DNA of 64,000 nucleotides from Klebsiella quasivariicola (lineage in GTDB: Bacteria > Pseudomonadota > Gammaproteobacteria > Enterobacterales > Enterobacteriaceae). Below are positions 27,011 to 35,226 of the stretch, in pieces (positions within the stretch are counted from its first letter, which is position 1; each line of letters starts with the position of its first letter). Location of the stretch: NCBI RefSeq assembly GCF_002269255.1, contig NZ_CP022823.1, positions 4,960,001 to 5,024,000 of the forward strand, written 5' to 3'. Position numbers and translations under genes: made by a program. The notes under the pieces were generated by a model. It saw nothing but the letters and a program-made list of their open reading frames with translations, searched no databases and was not told where the DNA came from.

Positions 27011-27036
27011 TGAAATCGTTTGCGGTATCGTTTTCA
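27011..27036. promoter_or_regulatory. Bipartite LacI-type operator before the porin gene
   Basis: TGAAATCG at 27011-27018 and CGTTTTCA at 27029-27036 form an inverted repeat (one mismatch) with a 10-nt centre, the same geometry and nearly the same bases as the site at 24809-24836. It lies 78 bp before the porin start codon. The match links the porin to the LacI-type regulator at 25053. Confidence 0.65.
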
Positions 27037-27337
27037 AACGTGATTATCATTCTATTACTGAAGTGAGGTGGTCAAGCCGCTAAAAATACCAATGCTATTC
27101 TCATCACACATTTCCCCCGGTTTTTATCCTGGCGTATGCATTTTTGTGATCCACTCCGCGCCCGTTATTACCGCGGCCGGGCGGCACTTTCCTCTGGCCG
27201 CACCGCCTTTTCCGGTGAAAATAACCCGTTGCGCCCTGTACGCATAAGTACGCTTTTACTACGACCTCTCGTGGTGAGATAACCGCGTAATTAACAATGA
27301 TTAATCAATGCTCTGGCGATTTTGCTGACTGTTACGC

Positions 27338-27343
27338 TATACT
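27338..27343 (+). promoter_or_regulatory. paeA promoter -10 candidate
   Basis: TATACT hexamer 108 bp before the paeA ATG; the -35 region is weak. It would give a leader of about 100 nt containing the GCCCGC/GCGGGT hairpin. Confidence 0.4.
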
Positions 27344-27450
27344 AGCCTCTGAAATTGCCCGCCTGCGTCTGTGAGCGGGTGTTCAAGTAGCTTCCTTATA
27401 GTTCGATCAACTTCCCTTCCGAGGATCTGGCCTCAACGGTCAGAAAAGAT

Positions 27451-28788
27451 ATGTTAAACAGTATTTTAGTAATACTCTGTCTGATAGCCGTCAGTGCTTT
27501 TTTTTCGATATCGGAAATCTCACTGGCCGCCTCACGTAAAATCAAACTGAAACTGCTGGCCGATGAAGGCAACGTCAACGCACAGCGGGTGCTGAAGATG
27601 CAGGAGAACCCGGGCACCTTCTTTACCGTCGTGCAGATTGGCCTCAACGCCGTCGCCATTCTTGGCGGTATTGTGGGCGACGCGGCTTTCTCACCGGCGT
27701 TTCATAGCCTGCTCAGCGGGTATATGTCACCGGAGCTCTCCGAGCAGCTGAGCTTCATCATCTCTTTTACCCTGGTCACCAGCTTGTTCATCCTGTTTGC
27801 TGACCTGACTCCGAAACGCATCGGTATGATTGCGCCCGAAACTGTGGCCCTGCGCATCATCAACCCGATGCGCTTCTGCCTGTTAGTCTTCCGCCCGCTG
27901 GTGTGGTTGTTTAACGGCATGGCGAATATGATCTTCCGCATCTTTAAACTGCCGATGGTGCGGAAAGACGATATCACTTCCGACGATATCTATGCCGTGG
28001 TCGAGGCTGGCGCGCTGGCCGGGGTACTGCGCAAGCAGGAGCACGAGCTGATTGAGAACGTCTTCGAGCTGGAGTCCCGTACCGTTCCTTCCTCCATGAC
28101 CCCGCGTGAAAGCGTCATTTGGTTTGATTTACATGAAGACGAGCAGAGCCTGAAAAATAAAGTGGCCGAGCACCCGCACTCAAAATTCCTCGTCTGTAAT
28201 GAAGATATCGACCACATTATCGGTTACGTCGATTCCAAAGATCTGCTGAACCGCGTGCTGGCGAACCAGAGCCTGGTGCTGACCGGCGGCGTACAGATCC
28301 GCAACACGTTGATCGTGCCGGACACCCTGACCCTGTCGGAAGCGCTGGAAAGCTTCAAAACCGCCGGGGAAGACTTCGCGGTGATCATGAATGAATACGC
28401 GCTGGTGGTCGGGATCATCACCCTTAACGATGTGATGACCACCCTGATGGGCGACCTTGTCGGCCAGGGGCTGGAAGAGCAGATCGTCGCCCGCGATGAA
28501 AACTCGTGGCTAATCGATGGCGGTACGCCGATTGATGACGTGATGCGCGTGCTGGATATCGACGAGTTCCCGCAGTCCGGGAACTACGAGACCATCGGCG
28601 GCTTTATGATGTTTATGCTGCGTAAAATCCCCAAACGCACCGACGCGGTGAAGTTCTCCGGCTATAAGTTTGAGGTTGTGGACATCGATAACTACCGTAT
28701 CGACCAGCTGCTGGTGACCCGCATCGATAACAAGCCAACGGTGCTGGTGCCCAAGCAGGCGGAAACGGCGGAAAGCCAGAACGCCTGA
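27451..28788 (+). CDS. paeA: CNNM/CorC-type membrane protein, polyamine exporter PaeA
   Basis: 445 aa, homologue of E. coli YtfL (PaeA). Order: DUF21/CNNM membrane domain with about four helices (SILVILCLIAVSAFFSISEISLAA at the start; PGTFFTVVQIGLNAVAILGGIVG; ISFTLVTSLFILFADLTPKRIGM), then two CBS domains (about 205-330), then a CorC_HlyC C-terminal domain (GGFMMFMLRKIPKRTD, FSGYKFEVVDIDNYRIDQLLVTRI). In E. coli PaeA protects stationary-phase cells by exporting cadaverine and putrescine. The start lies 10 nt after a GGTCAG-like site; an Arg/Lys cluster after helix 1 supports the topology. Confidence 0.92.
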   Translation: MLNSILVILCLIAVSAFFSISEISLAASRKIKLKLLADEGNVNAQRVLKMQENPGTFFTVVQIGLNAVAILGGIVGDAAFSPAFHSLLSGYMSPELSEQLSFIISFTLVTSLFILFADLTPKRIGMIAPETVALRIINPMRFCLLVFRPLVWLFNGMANMIFRIFKLPMVRKDDITSDDIYAVVEAGALAGVLRKQEHELIENVFELESRTVPSSMTPRESVIWFDLHEDEQSLKNKVAEHPHSKFLVCNEDIDHIIGYVDSKDLLNRVLANQSLVLTGGVQIRNTLIVPDTLTLSEALESFKTAGEDFAVIMNEYALVVGIITLNDVMTTLMGDLVGQGLEEQIVARDENSWLIDGGTPIDDVMRVLDIDEFPQSGNYETIGGFMMFMLRKIPKRTDAVKFSGYKFEVVDIDNYRIDQLLVTRIDNKPTVLVPKQAETAESQNA

Positions 28789-28807
28789 GCCTCACCTTTT
28801 CTCTCTC

Positions 28808-28837
28808 AAGGGCGGATGACCATCCGCCCTTTTTTTA
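28808..28837 (+). terminator. Rho-independent terminator after paeA
   Basis: AAGGGCGGATG / CATCCGCCCTT hairpin followed by a run of T, 20 nt after the paeA stop. A textbook intrinsic terminator. Confidence 0.92.
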
Positions 28838-28988
28838 TGGCCCGAATGTGAAGCGGCTCACGCCCCTCTGCCGATAGCAGATTACTCCTGCTCGATAGCG
28901 AAACGTTCATGACTCCCCAACGCGCAAAAAGGTAACGTTGCTCGCGTCTACACGATCATATTCCTGAATAAAGGAAGCGAGGGTTACC

Positions 28989-30221
28989 ATGATAACGTCA
29001 AATAAAAATTACTTTATCAGCTGTCTGTTTTTCCTGTTCTTCTTTATAGGCTGGGGATGCTGCTACCCCTATTTATCACTGTGGTTGACGGAAACCATCG
29101 GTATTAACTACACCGACGTCGGCCTGGTCTATTCTTTCACCGCCATTGTCGCCGTCTGCGTTCAGCCATTATTCGGCTTCATCTCCGATAAACTGGTATA
29201 TCGTAAGAATCTGATGTGGATGCTGGCGATTATTATCACGTTATTCGCCCCTTACTGGATTTATGTCTTTGCTCCCCTGTTAAAAATAAATGTGTTCCTC
29301 GGCGCGCTGGCTGGCGGCCTTTATATTGGCATGGCCTACGGCGCAGGCTGCGGGATTTGCGAAGCCTACATTGATAAAGTCAGCCGCGCCTCCGGCTTCG
29401 AATTTGGCCGGGCGCGGATGTTTGGCGGCATCGGCGCCGCGATCGGCACCTTTGCGGCAGGAAAACTCTACGGCATCGATCAGAACATGATTTTCTGGTT
29501 GGCCAGCGGCGCAGGCGTCTGCCTGCTGATCATTGTCTGGAAAATGCAGATCAACGCCCACCCGCAGCAGGGGTTGCTGTCCGGCAAAGCCTCGCCGGTT
29601 ACCCTCCACGATGCCGTCTCGCTGTTGAAAATTAAAAAATTCTGGTTCTTCGCCCTCTATGTCATTGGCGTCGGGGCGGTCTATGAAACCTATGACCAGC
29701 AGTTCGCTATCTACTACAGCCATTTCTTTGAGAGTAAAGCCCGGGGCGCAGAAGTCTTCGGTTATTTAACCACGGGTCAGATTTTCCTTGATGCCATCGT
29801 GATGTTCTTTGCGCCATGGTTCGTGAATAAAATCGGTCCGAAAAATGCGCTGTTATACTGCGGGCTGATTATGAGCTTGCGCATTATCGGCTCCGCATGG
29901 GCTATTGGCCCGGTCTCCATTAGCCTTATTAAACTCCTCCACGGTTTTGAAAGCTCGGTGCTCCTCGTCGCGGCGCTAAAATATATTACCGCTAACTTTA
30001 ACCCTCTGCTGTCAGCGACCGTTTACTTAATTGGCTTCCAGTTTTCGAAAAGCTTTAGCTCTATTTTTCTCTCGACCGGCATCGGCCATATGTACCAGAG
30101 CATGGGCTTTACCAGTAGCTATATCGTACTCGGCGGTATCGCGCTGTGCTTCACGCTTATTTCTTTTATTACGCTGGATAAAGCGCGTGTCTTCTCTTCA
30201 CAACCAGTGCCCGCGAATTAA
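28989..30221 (+). CDS. LacY-family oligosaccharide:H+ symporter
   Basis: 410 aa, 12 transmembrane helices. Clear LacY-family motifs: E125 in CEAYIDKVSR and R143 in FEFGRARMFGGIG (equal to Glu126 and Arg144 of LacY), and R298, H318 and E321 (equal to Arg302, His322, Glu325 of the proton relay). The LacY Glu269 position is not Glu here; the local sequence is LTTGQIFLDA, closer to the sucrose and raffinose permease branch. It precedes a GH42 beta-galactosidase gene by 18 nt, so the substrate is probably a beta-galactoside or galacto-oligosaccharide other than, or in addition to, lactose. Confidence 0.9.
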   Translation: MITSNKNYFISCLFFLFFFIGWGCCYPYLSLWLTETIGINYTDVGLVYSFTAIVAVCVQPLFGFISDKLVYRKNLMWMLAIIITLFAPYWIYVFAPLLKINVFLGALAGGLYIGMAYGAGCGICEAYIDKVSRASGFEFGRARMFGGIGAAIGTFAAGKLYGIDQNMIFWLASGAGVCLLIIVWKMQINAHPQQGLLSGKASPVTLHDAVSLLKIKKFWFFALYVIGVGAVYETYDQQFAIYYSHFFESKARGAEVFGYLTTGQIFLDAIVMFFAPWFVNKIGPKNALLYCGLIMSLRIIGSAWAIGPVSISLIKLLHGFESSVLLVAALKYITANFNPLLSATVYLIGFQFSKSFSSIFLSTGIGHMYQSMGFTSSYIVLGGIALCFTLISFITLDKARVFSSQPVPAN

Positions 30222-30239
30222 TGTCAGGAGGTAGTGTGT

Positions 30240-32249
30240 ATGTCTCATTTATTTTATGGCGTGGCGTATTACGATGAATATATGCCGGAAGATCGGCTGG
30301 CTAAGGATATCGCCTTAATGCGCGAAACCGGCATTAACGTGGTGCGTATTGCCGAGTCCACCTGGAGTACGCTGGAACCTGAAGAGGGCCAGTACAATTT
30401 CTACCATATCGACCGGGTGCTCGAGGCGATGCATGAGGCCGGCATTGCGGTCATCGTCGGGACGCCCACCTACGCGGTACCGGCCTGGCTGGCGGCGAAA
30501 CATCCCGATATTCTGGTCACCACCGTCGTGGGGCAGCAAAAATATGGTCCGCGGCAGATCATGGATATCGTCAATCCGACCTTTCGCCGCTATGCCGAAA
30601 AAATTATCCGCACGCTGATGGCCCATGTGCAGCACCATCCGGCGATTATCGGCTGGCAACTGGATAACGAAACCAAGCATTACGACAATATTGGCCGCTA
30701 TATGCAGGAGGGCTTCGTGCGCAGCCTGCAGGAGAAATATCCTGACCTCCGGCAGCTGAATCGCGATTTCGGCCTGGATTACTGGAGCAACCGTATTGAC
30801 CGCTGGCAGGATTTTCCGCCGGTGGAGAACACCATCAACGCCAGCCTCGCCTGCGCCTTTTCCCGCTATCAGCGCCAGCAGGTCACCGAGTATCTGGCCT
30901 GGCAGGCGGCCATCGTTCGGGAATACGCCCAGCCGCACCAGTTCGTCACCCACAACTTCGATTTTGAATGGCGCGGTTACTCTTACGGCGTGCAGCCGCG
31001 GGTCGACCATTTTGCGGCGGCGCAGGCGCTGGATATCGCCGGCGTCGATATCTATCACCCGAGTCAGGCGCACCTGACCGGACGGGAAATCGCCTTTGGC
31101 GGCGCCATCACCCGCTCGCTTAAGCCGGGCCAGAACTACTTCGTGCTGGAAACCCAGGCACAGGGCTTCGCCCAGTGGACCCCGTTCCCGGGCCAGCTTC
31201 GTCTGCAGGCATTCAGCCATATCGCTTCCGGCGCCGCCATGGTCTCCTACTGGCACTGGCACTCGATTCATAACGCTTTCGAAACCTACTGGAAAGGGCT
31301 GCTCAGCCACGACTTCTCGCGCAACCCAACCTGGCAGGAAGCCACCACTATCGGTGCCGATTTCGCTCGCCTGTCGCCGCAGCTGGCGGAGCTGAAGGCC
31401 GAAAATGACGTCGCGTTGCTCATAAGCAATGAGGCGATGGACGCCCTCAATCACTTCCGTCCCGGCGATGCTGAGGGCAACATTTATAACGATATCTTCC
31501 GCCGCTTCCACGATGCGCTGTATGACCACAATATCAGCCTCGACATCATCCACGATGTGAACGAGGAAACCTCGCGCTACCGGGTGCTGATCGTTCCTGG
31601 TCTGTACGCCGCCGATGATGGCCTGCTAACGCGGATTAACGACTATATCGCCCGGGGCGGCAGAGCGCTGATCGGCTTTAAATCAGGCTTTAGCGATGAA
31701 AACGTCAAGGTGCGCAGCAGCGCGCAGCCGGGGATTTTGCGCCAGAGCTGCGGCGTCAGCTACAGCCAGTTCACCCTGCCGGAAGCGACGACGGTAAGCT
31801 CTTGCTGCGCAGAGATTGATTGCCGCAATGACAATCAGGCTGAGCTGTGGATGGAATTACTGACGCCCGACGACGGGACCCGCACCCTGCTGCGCTATCA
31901 GCATCCGGCATGGGGCGAATACGCCGCCGCAACGACGGCGGATTATGGTCAGGGTCGCGCCCTGTACGTTGGCTTTCTGCCGCAGAAGGGCCTGATTAGC
32001 CAGCTGTTTGATGTCCTGACGGCGGACCTCACGCTGAACTCGCGAACTTCCGCCTATCGCTATCCGTTAGTGGTTAAAAAGATGCGTAACCGCGCCGGAA
32101 AGACTATCCACTTCCTGTTTAATTACTCCGGCAAGGCGCAGGAGGTTATCAGCGAGACCGCGGGTACCGCGCTGTTGAGCGGGGAGGCAGTAGACGTCGG
32201 CCAGCCGTTGCGCCTCGAGGCCTGGGAATTTACTATCATCGAAAGCTAA
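30240..32249 (+). CDS. GH42 beta-galactosidase
   Basis: 669 aa from the ATG at 30240, chosen because AGGAGG lies 8 nt upstream; an in-frame GTG six bases earlier would crowd that site. Glycoside hydrolase family 42: catalytic TIM barrel (about residues 5-370) with acid/base E144 in GWQLDNE and nucleophile E304 in FVLETQ, a trimerisation domain (about 385-590) and a short beta C-terminal domain ending LEAWEFTI. It has no signal peptide, so it hydrolyses galactosides inside the cell after uptake by the LacY-type permease. Several WHW and aromatic residues of the +1/-1 sites (SYWHWHSIHNAFE) are intact. Confidence 0.94.
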   Translation: MSHLFYGVAYYDEYMPEDRLAKDIALMRETGINVVRIAESTWSTLEPEEGQYNFYHIDRVLEAMHEAGIAVIVGTPTYAVPAWLAAKHPDILVTTVVGQQKYGPRQIMDIVNPTFRRYAEKIIRTLMAHVQHHPAIIGWQLDNETKHYDNIGRYMQEGFVRSLQEKYPDLRQLNRDFGLDYWSNRIDRWQDFPPVENTINASLACAFSRYQRQQVTEYLAWQAAIVREYAQPHQFVTHNFDFEWRGYSYGVQPRVDHFAAAQALDIAGVDIYHPSQAHLTGREIAFGGAITRSLKPGQNYFVLETQAQGFAQWTPFPGQLRLQAFSHIASGAAMVSYWHWHSIHNAFETYWKGLLSHDFSRNPTWQEATTIGADFARLSPQLAELKAENDVALLISNEAMDALNHFRPGDAEGNIYNDIFRRFHDALYDHNISLDIIHDVNEETSRYRVLIVPGLYAADDGLLTRINDYIARGGRALIGFKSGFSDENVKVRSSAQPGILRQSCGVSYSQFTLPEATTVSSCCAEIDCRNDNQAELWMELLTPDDGTRTLLRYQHPAWGEYAAATTADYGQGRALYVGFLPQKGLISQLFDVLTADLTLNSRTSAYRYPLVVKKMRNRAGKTIHFLFNYSGKAQEVISETAGTALLSGEAVDVGQPLRLEAWEFTIIES

Positions 32250-32279
32250 CGACGCGACGAGGCTCAGGTGGGAGAGAGA

Positions 32280-33152
32280 ATGGAACTGGATATCAATGAG
32301 CTACTCAATTTCTCGCCATTGATGAAAACCTTTACCTTCAATGCCTGGGTCGTCGCGGGCTTCACGCCGATTACCCGCGGTTCCACACTGGACTACTACA
32401 TTAACCGCCCGCAGGGGATGAAAGGTTACATCATTAACCTGACCCTGCGCGGCCAGGCGCGGGCGAAAGCGGGCGATGGCTTCCTGCTGTGCCGGGAAAA
32501 CGATCTGCTGCTGTTTCCTCCTGGCGTTCCCCATCATTACGGCAGGGACGAACACAGCGAGTATTGGGACCATCTGTGGATCTACTTTATCCCCCGCCCC
32601 TACTGGATAGACTGGCTGAAGTGGGACCAAACCACCCACGGTATCGGCAAAACAACCATTAACGATCCCGACCAGCTCCAGCATCTGCGCGATCTGTTCT
32701 ACGAAGTGATACGCCATCACTCTGCGTCCGTACCGCTGTCAGAAGCGCTGGCCATGAACGCGCTGGAAAGATTAATTCTCCGCTGTTTTCAGCAGCAGCC
32801 CATCAGCAATCGCCATGCCCACGATCCACGGATTAACGCCATCTGCGACTATCTTAACGCCCATATTGCGCAGGAGGTAAAAATCGAGACCCTGGCGGCG
32901 ATGGTGTTTATCTCTCCTTCACGTCTGGCGCACCTTTTCAAAAATGAACTGGGGCAAACGGTCTATGCGTGGCGGGAAACGCAGCGCATCAACCGCGCCA
33001 GGTGGCTTATTCAAAGCACCTCGCTCCCGCTTAACAAAATTGCTTTATCGGTGGGCTACAGCGATCCGGTCTATTTCACCCGCTTGTTTCGTAAACATAA
33101 CGGCATCCCACCGGGCGAATATCGCAAACGCTATGCGGAAATGAAGGGCTAA
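32280..33152 (+). CDS. AraC-family regulator of the galactoside cassette
   Basis: 290 aa from ATG 32280; a GTG at 32268 would add four residues and cannot be excluded. N-terminal cupin effector domain of the AraC type (KGYIINLTLRGQARAKAG, LLLFPPGVPHHYGRD). C-terminal double helix-turn-helix: INAICDYLNAHIAQEVKIE, LAAMVFISPSRLAHLFKNEL, then KIALSVGYSDPVYFTRLFRK and GIPPGEYRKRYA. It lies 30 nt after the GH42 gene on the same strand, the position expected for a local activator of permease and hydrolase. Confidence 0.9.
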   Translation: MELDINELLNFSPLMKTFTFNAWVVAGFTPITRGSTLDYYINRPQGMKGYIINLTLRGQARAKAGDGFLLCRENDLLLFPPGVPHHYGRDEHSEYWDHLWIYFIPRPYWIDWLKWDQTTHGIGKTTINDPDQLQHLRDLFYEVIRHHSASVPLSEALAMNALERLILRCFQQQPISNRHAHDPRINAICDYLNAHIAQEVKIETLAAMVFISPSRLAHLFKNELGQTVYAWRETQRINRARWLIQSTSLPLNKIALSVGYSDPVYFTRLFRKHNGIPPGEYRKRYAEMKG

Positions 33153-33161
33153 AAACATCAA

Positions 33162-33186
33162 CGGCTCCCATCGGGAGCCGTCTTTT
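33162..33186. terminator. Terminator between araC-type gene and ytfK
   Basis: CGGCTCCC / GGGAGCCG hairpin followed by TCTTTT on the plus strand and, read in reverse, by TTGATGTTTTT. Probably bidirectional, serving both convergent genes. Confidence 0.82.
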
Positions 33187-33213
33187 ACCTACTACGTACT
33201 GCTACGTTTCAGG

Positions 33214-33420
33214 TTATGCCATCTCAGTTTGCAGACGCAACACCTGACGATTGACTTCGGACATCACTGACAGATGCAGCTTGTCCTTGACCTTCGGGAT
33301 AAGGATTTTGCCCTTATCAAATTCAAATGCGCCAACGTCCTTGATGTACAACCGTCCACGAAACAGGATCTTCACGTACTTCGCCACTTGCAGCGGATTG
33401 TAGCGTTGGAAAATTTTCAT
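33214..33420 (-). CDS. ytfK: YtfK, stringent-response modulator (DUF1107)
   Basis: 68 aa, the E. coli length. Basic, with the DUF1107 pattern MKIFQRYNPLQVAKYVKILF, GRLYIKDVGAFEFDKGKIL and a helical end SEVNRQVLRLQTEMA. In E. coli YtfK binds SpoT and shifts it towards (p)ppGpp synthesis under phosphate or fatty-acid starvation. It has its own promoter region; nothing unusual. Confidence 0.94.
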   Translation of the reverse strand: MKIFQRYNPLQVAKYVKILFRGRLYIKDVGAFEFDKGKILIPKVKDKLHLSVMSEVNRQVLRLQTEMA

Positions 33421-33743
33421 TCTTCTCTCCTGCCAGGGTTACGCTCTTGTGGTGCCACAGTTAGCCCACGTCTCGGGAGCGCAAATTTTAATGCCCTAAA
33501 ACTATAGTCCAGAATCTCAGAGGGACCCAGTATGTATAAGTTTATTTACCCTTTGATGACAATAATTCAGAATTTTCGTTTCAGACATACGATGAAGTAA
33601 GTATAAGTCGCCGTTTTTGTACGGATTTGTGCGTCAGCACGCAAACTGGCATCCTCATTGCGGGTAATCGTCGCCAATCGCACTTATGATTAAACGAGAC
33701 CAAGTGGTCGGATCACCTGCACAATAATGATTAAGGATTCCGC
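33421..33743. other. Divergent ytfK / ytfJ promoter region
   Basis: 323 bp, no gene. Near ytfK, on the minus strand, a TATAGT hexamer (about 33500-33505) is a plausible -10. Near ytfJ, TATGAT at 33685-33690 is the best -10 candidate. I see no convincing Pho box. Confidence 0.4.
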
Positions 33744-34301
33744 ATGACTCTACGTAGCATACTGGCCGCCTCGTTACTCCTCTTCCCGCTGCTGGCCTCA
33801 GCGCATAACTTTGTCGACGGCCAGCGCGTGGCGCCGGTCGGCGTCGCGGATCGGGGAGAACTTATTCTGGATAAGGATAATTTTAGCTATAAAAACTGGA
33901 ATAGCGCGCAACTAGCAGGAAAAGTGCGGGTGGTCCAGCACATTGCCGGCCGCTCGTCAGCAAAAGAGAAAAATGCCAACCTGATCGAAGCGATTAAAGC
34001 GGCAGGTTTCCCGCACGATCGCTATCAGACCACCACCATCGTTAACACCGACGACGCCATTCCTGGCACCGGCATGTTCGTACGCAACAGCATTGAGAGT
34101 AATAAAAAGCTCTTCCCGTGGTCGCAATTTATCGTCGACAGCAACGGCCTGGTGCGAAAAGCCTGGCAGCTGGACGAGAAGAGCTCGGCGATCGTGGTGC
34201 TGGATAAGAACGGGCGCGTGCAGTGGGCCAAAGACGGTGCCCTCACCCAGCAAGAGGTGCAGCAGGTAATCGACCTGCTGCATAAGCTGCTTAATAAATA
34301 G
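33744..34301 (+). CDS. ytfJ: YtfJ-family periplasmic thioredoxin-fold protein
   Basis: 185 aa. Signal peptide MTLRSILAASLLLFPLLASA then HNFVDGQRV. The rest follows the YtfJ family (PF09695), distantly thioredoxin-like: GKVRVVQHIAGRSSAKEKNANLI occupies the position of the redox motif but has no Cys pair, so no oxidoreductase activity is expected. Function unknown. Its last 11 nt overlap the end of convergent cysQ. Confidence 0.9.
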   Translation: MTLRSILAASLLLFPLLASAHNFVDGQRVAPVGVADRGELILDKDNFSYKNWNSAQLAGKVRVVQHIAGRSSAKEKNANLIEAIKAAGFPHDRYQTTTIVNTDDAIPGTGMFVRNSIESNKKLFPWSQFIVDSNGLVRKAWQLDEKSSAIVVLDKNGRVQWAKDGALTQQEVQQVIDLLHKLLNK

Positions 34302-35034
34302 AGACCCGGAAACCAGGGTTTAAGAAGGATTCACGCGGCGTGTAGTCGAGGGTTTTCCCCTGCCAGTCGTGAACATGCGCCCCGGCGGCGACCGCGACCG
34401 CATGGCCGGCGGCGGTGTCCCAGGTGCTGGTCGGCCCGAAGCGCGGATAGAGCTGGGCCTGACCTTCCGCCACCAGGCAAAACTTCAGCGAAGAGCCAAT
34501 AGAGGTGGTCTGGTGCTCGCCCAGTTGCTCAAGATACTCCTGCAGCTCTGGATCGTTACCGTGGGAGCGGCTGATCACCACCAGCGGCGGACGGGCATCG
34601 CGAACCTGGATCTGCTTGCGCACGCCGCACTCTTCTTTCCAGGCTTTACCTTTTTCCGCGCTGTACATCACCTTCATCACCGGCGCATAGACGACGCCCA
34701 GCGTCGGCTTGCCGTTTTCGATCAGCGCGATATTGACGGTGAATTCGCCGTTACGCTTAATAAACTCTTTGGTGCCGTCCAGCGGGTCGACCAGCCAGTA
34801 GCGCTGCCAGTGCTGACGTACCTCCCAGGCCGGCGGGTCCTCCTCGGAAAGAACCGGGGTGTCAGGATCCAGCGCTTTCAGACCGCTGATGATGACGTTG
34901 TGCGCTGCGATATCCGCCGCCGTGACCGGAGAATCATCTTTCTTGCTGGCGACGTTGATCGGCTGGTTTCCATCGTAGACTTCCATGATGGCATCGCCCG
35001 CGTTCCGTGCAAGCTGACATACTTGTTCTAACAT
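34291..35034 (-). CDS. cysQ: 3'(2'),5'-bisphosphate nucleotidase
   Basis: 247 aa. Li+-sensitive IMPase-superfamily enzyme that removes the 3'-phosphate of PAP, a by-product of sulfate assimilation. Motifs: LSEEDPPA (metal Glu), WLVDPLDGTKEFIKRNGEFTVNIALI (the D-P-L-D-G-T motif), and TSTWDTAAGHAVAVAAGA (C-terminal W-D-x-A-A motif). Convergent with and overlapping ytfJ, divergent from cpdB, as in E. coli. Confidence 0.96.
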   Translation of the reverse strand: MLEQVCQLARNAGDAIMEVYDGNQPINVASKKDDSPVTAADIAAHNVIISGLKALDPDTPVLSEEDPPAWEVRQHWQRYWLVDPLDGTKEFIKRNGEFTVNIALIENGKPTLGVVYAPVMKVMYSAEKGKAWKEECGVRKQIQVRDARPPLVVISRSHGNDPELQEYLEQLGEHQTTSIGSSLKFCLVAEGQAQLYPRFGPTSTWDTAAGHAVAVAAGAHVHDWQGKTLDYTPRESFLNPGFRVSIY

Positions 35035-35226
35035 TCTCCACCTCGTCTGGTTACAGTGGCGTTAACTCGTTGTTTTATTTATATCGCATCACCGCGAGTT
35101 CCGCTATCTGTGATAACGATGGCGGTTTCTCTGCCCGCTTTTCTGGCAAGATTCACATTTCTGTAAGCAACAGAATATAAATACATTTTCTACTGTGCTA
35201 TCGCTCATAAAAAAAGGACGCCTCTG

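Larger units (their letters stand above)
26934..27450. other. Divergent regulatory region, porin gene to paeA
   Basis: 517 bp without a supportable gene. The left part (to about 27060) is AT-rich and holds the LacI-type operator and presumably the porin promoter. The right part holds the paeA promoter (TATACT near 27338) and a leader with a small hairpin GCCCGC / GCGGGT at about 27357-27378. Confidence 0.6.

Noticed and set aside
30315..31553. 412-codon open frame opposite the GH42 gene
   Set aside because: No recognisable motif and overlaps a gene with intact catalytic residues; antisense artefact.
33480..33640. Pho box upstream of ytfK
   Set aside because: Only a single TGTCAT-like half was found; a second in-phase copy 11 bp away is missing.
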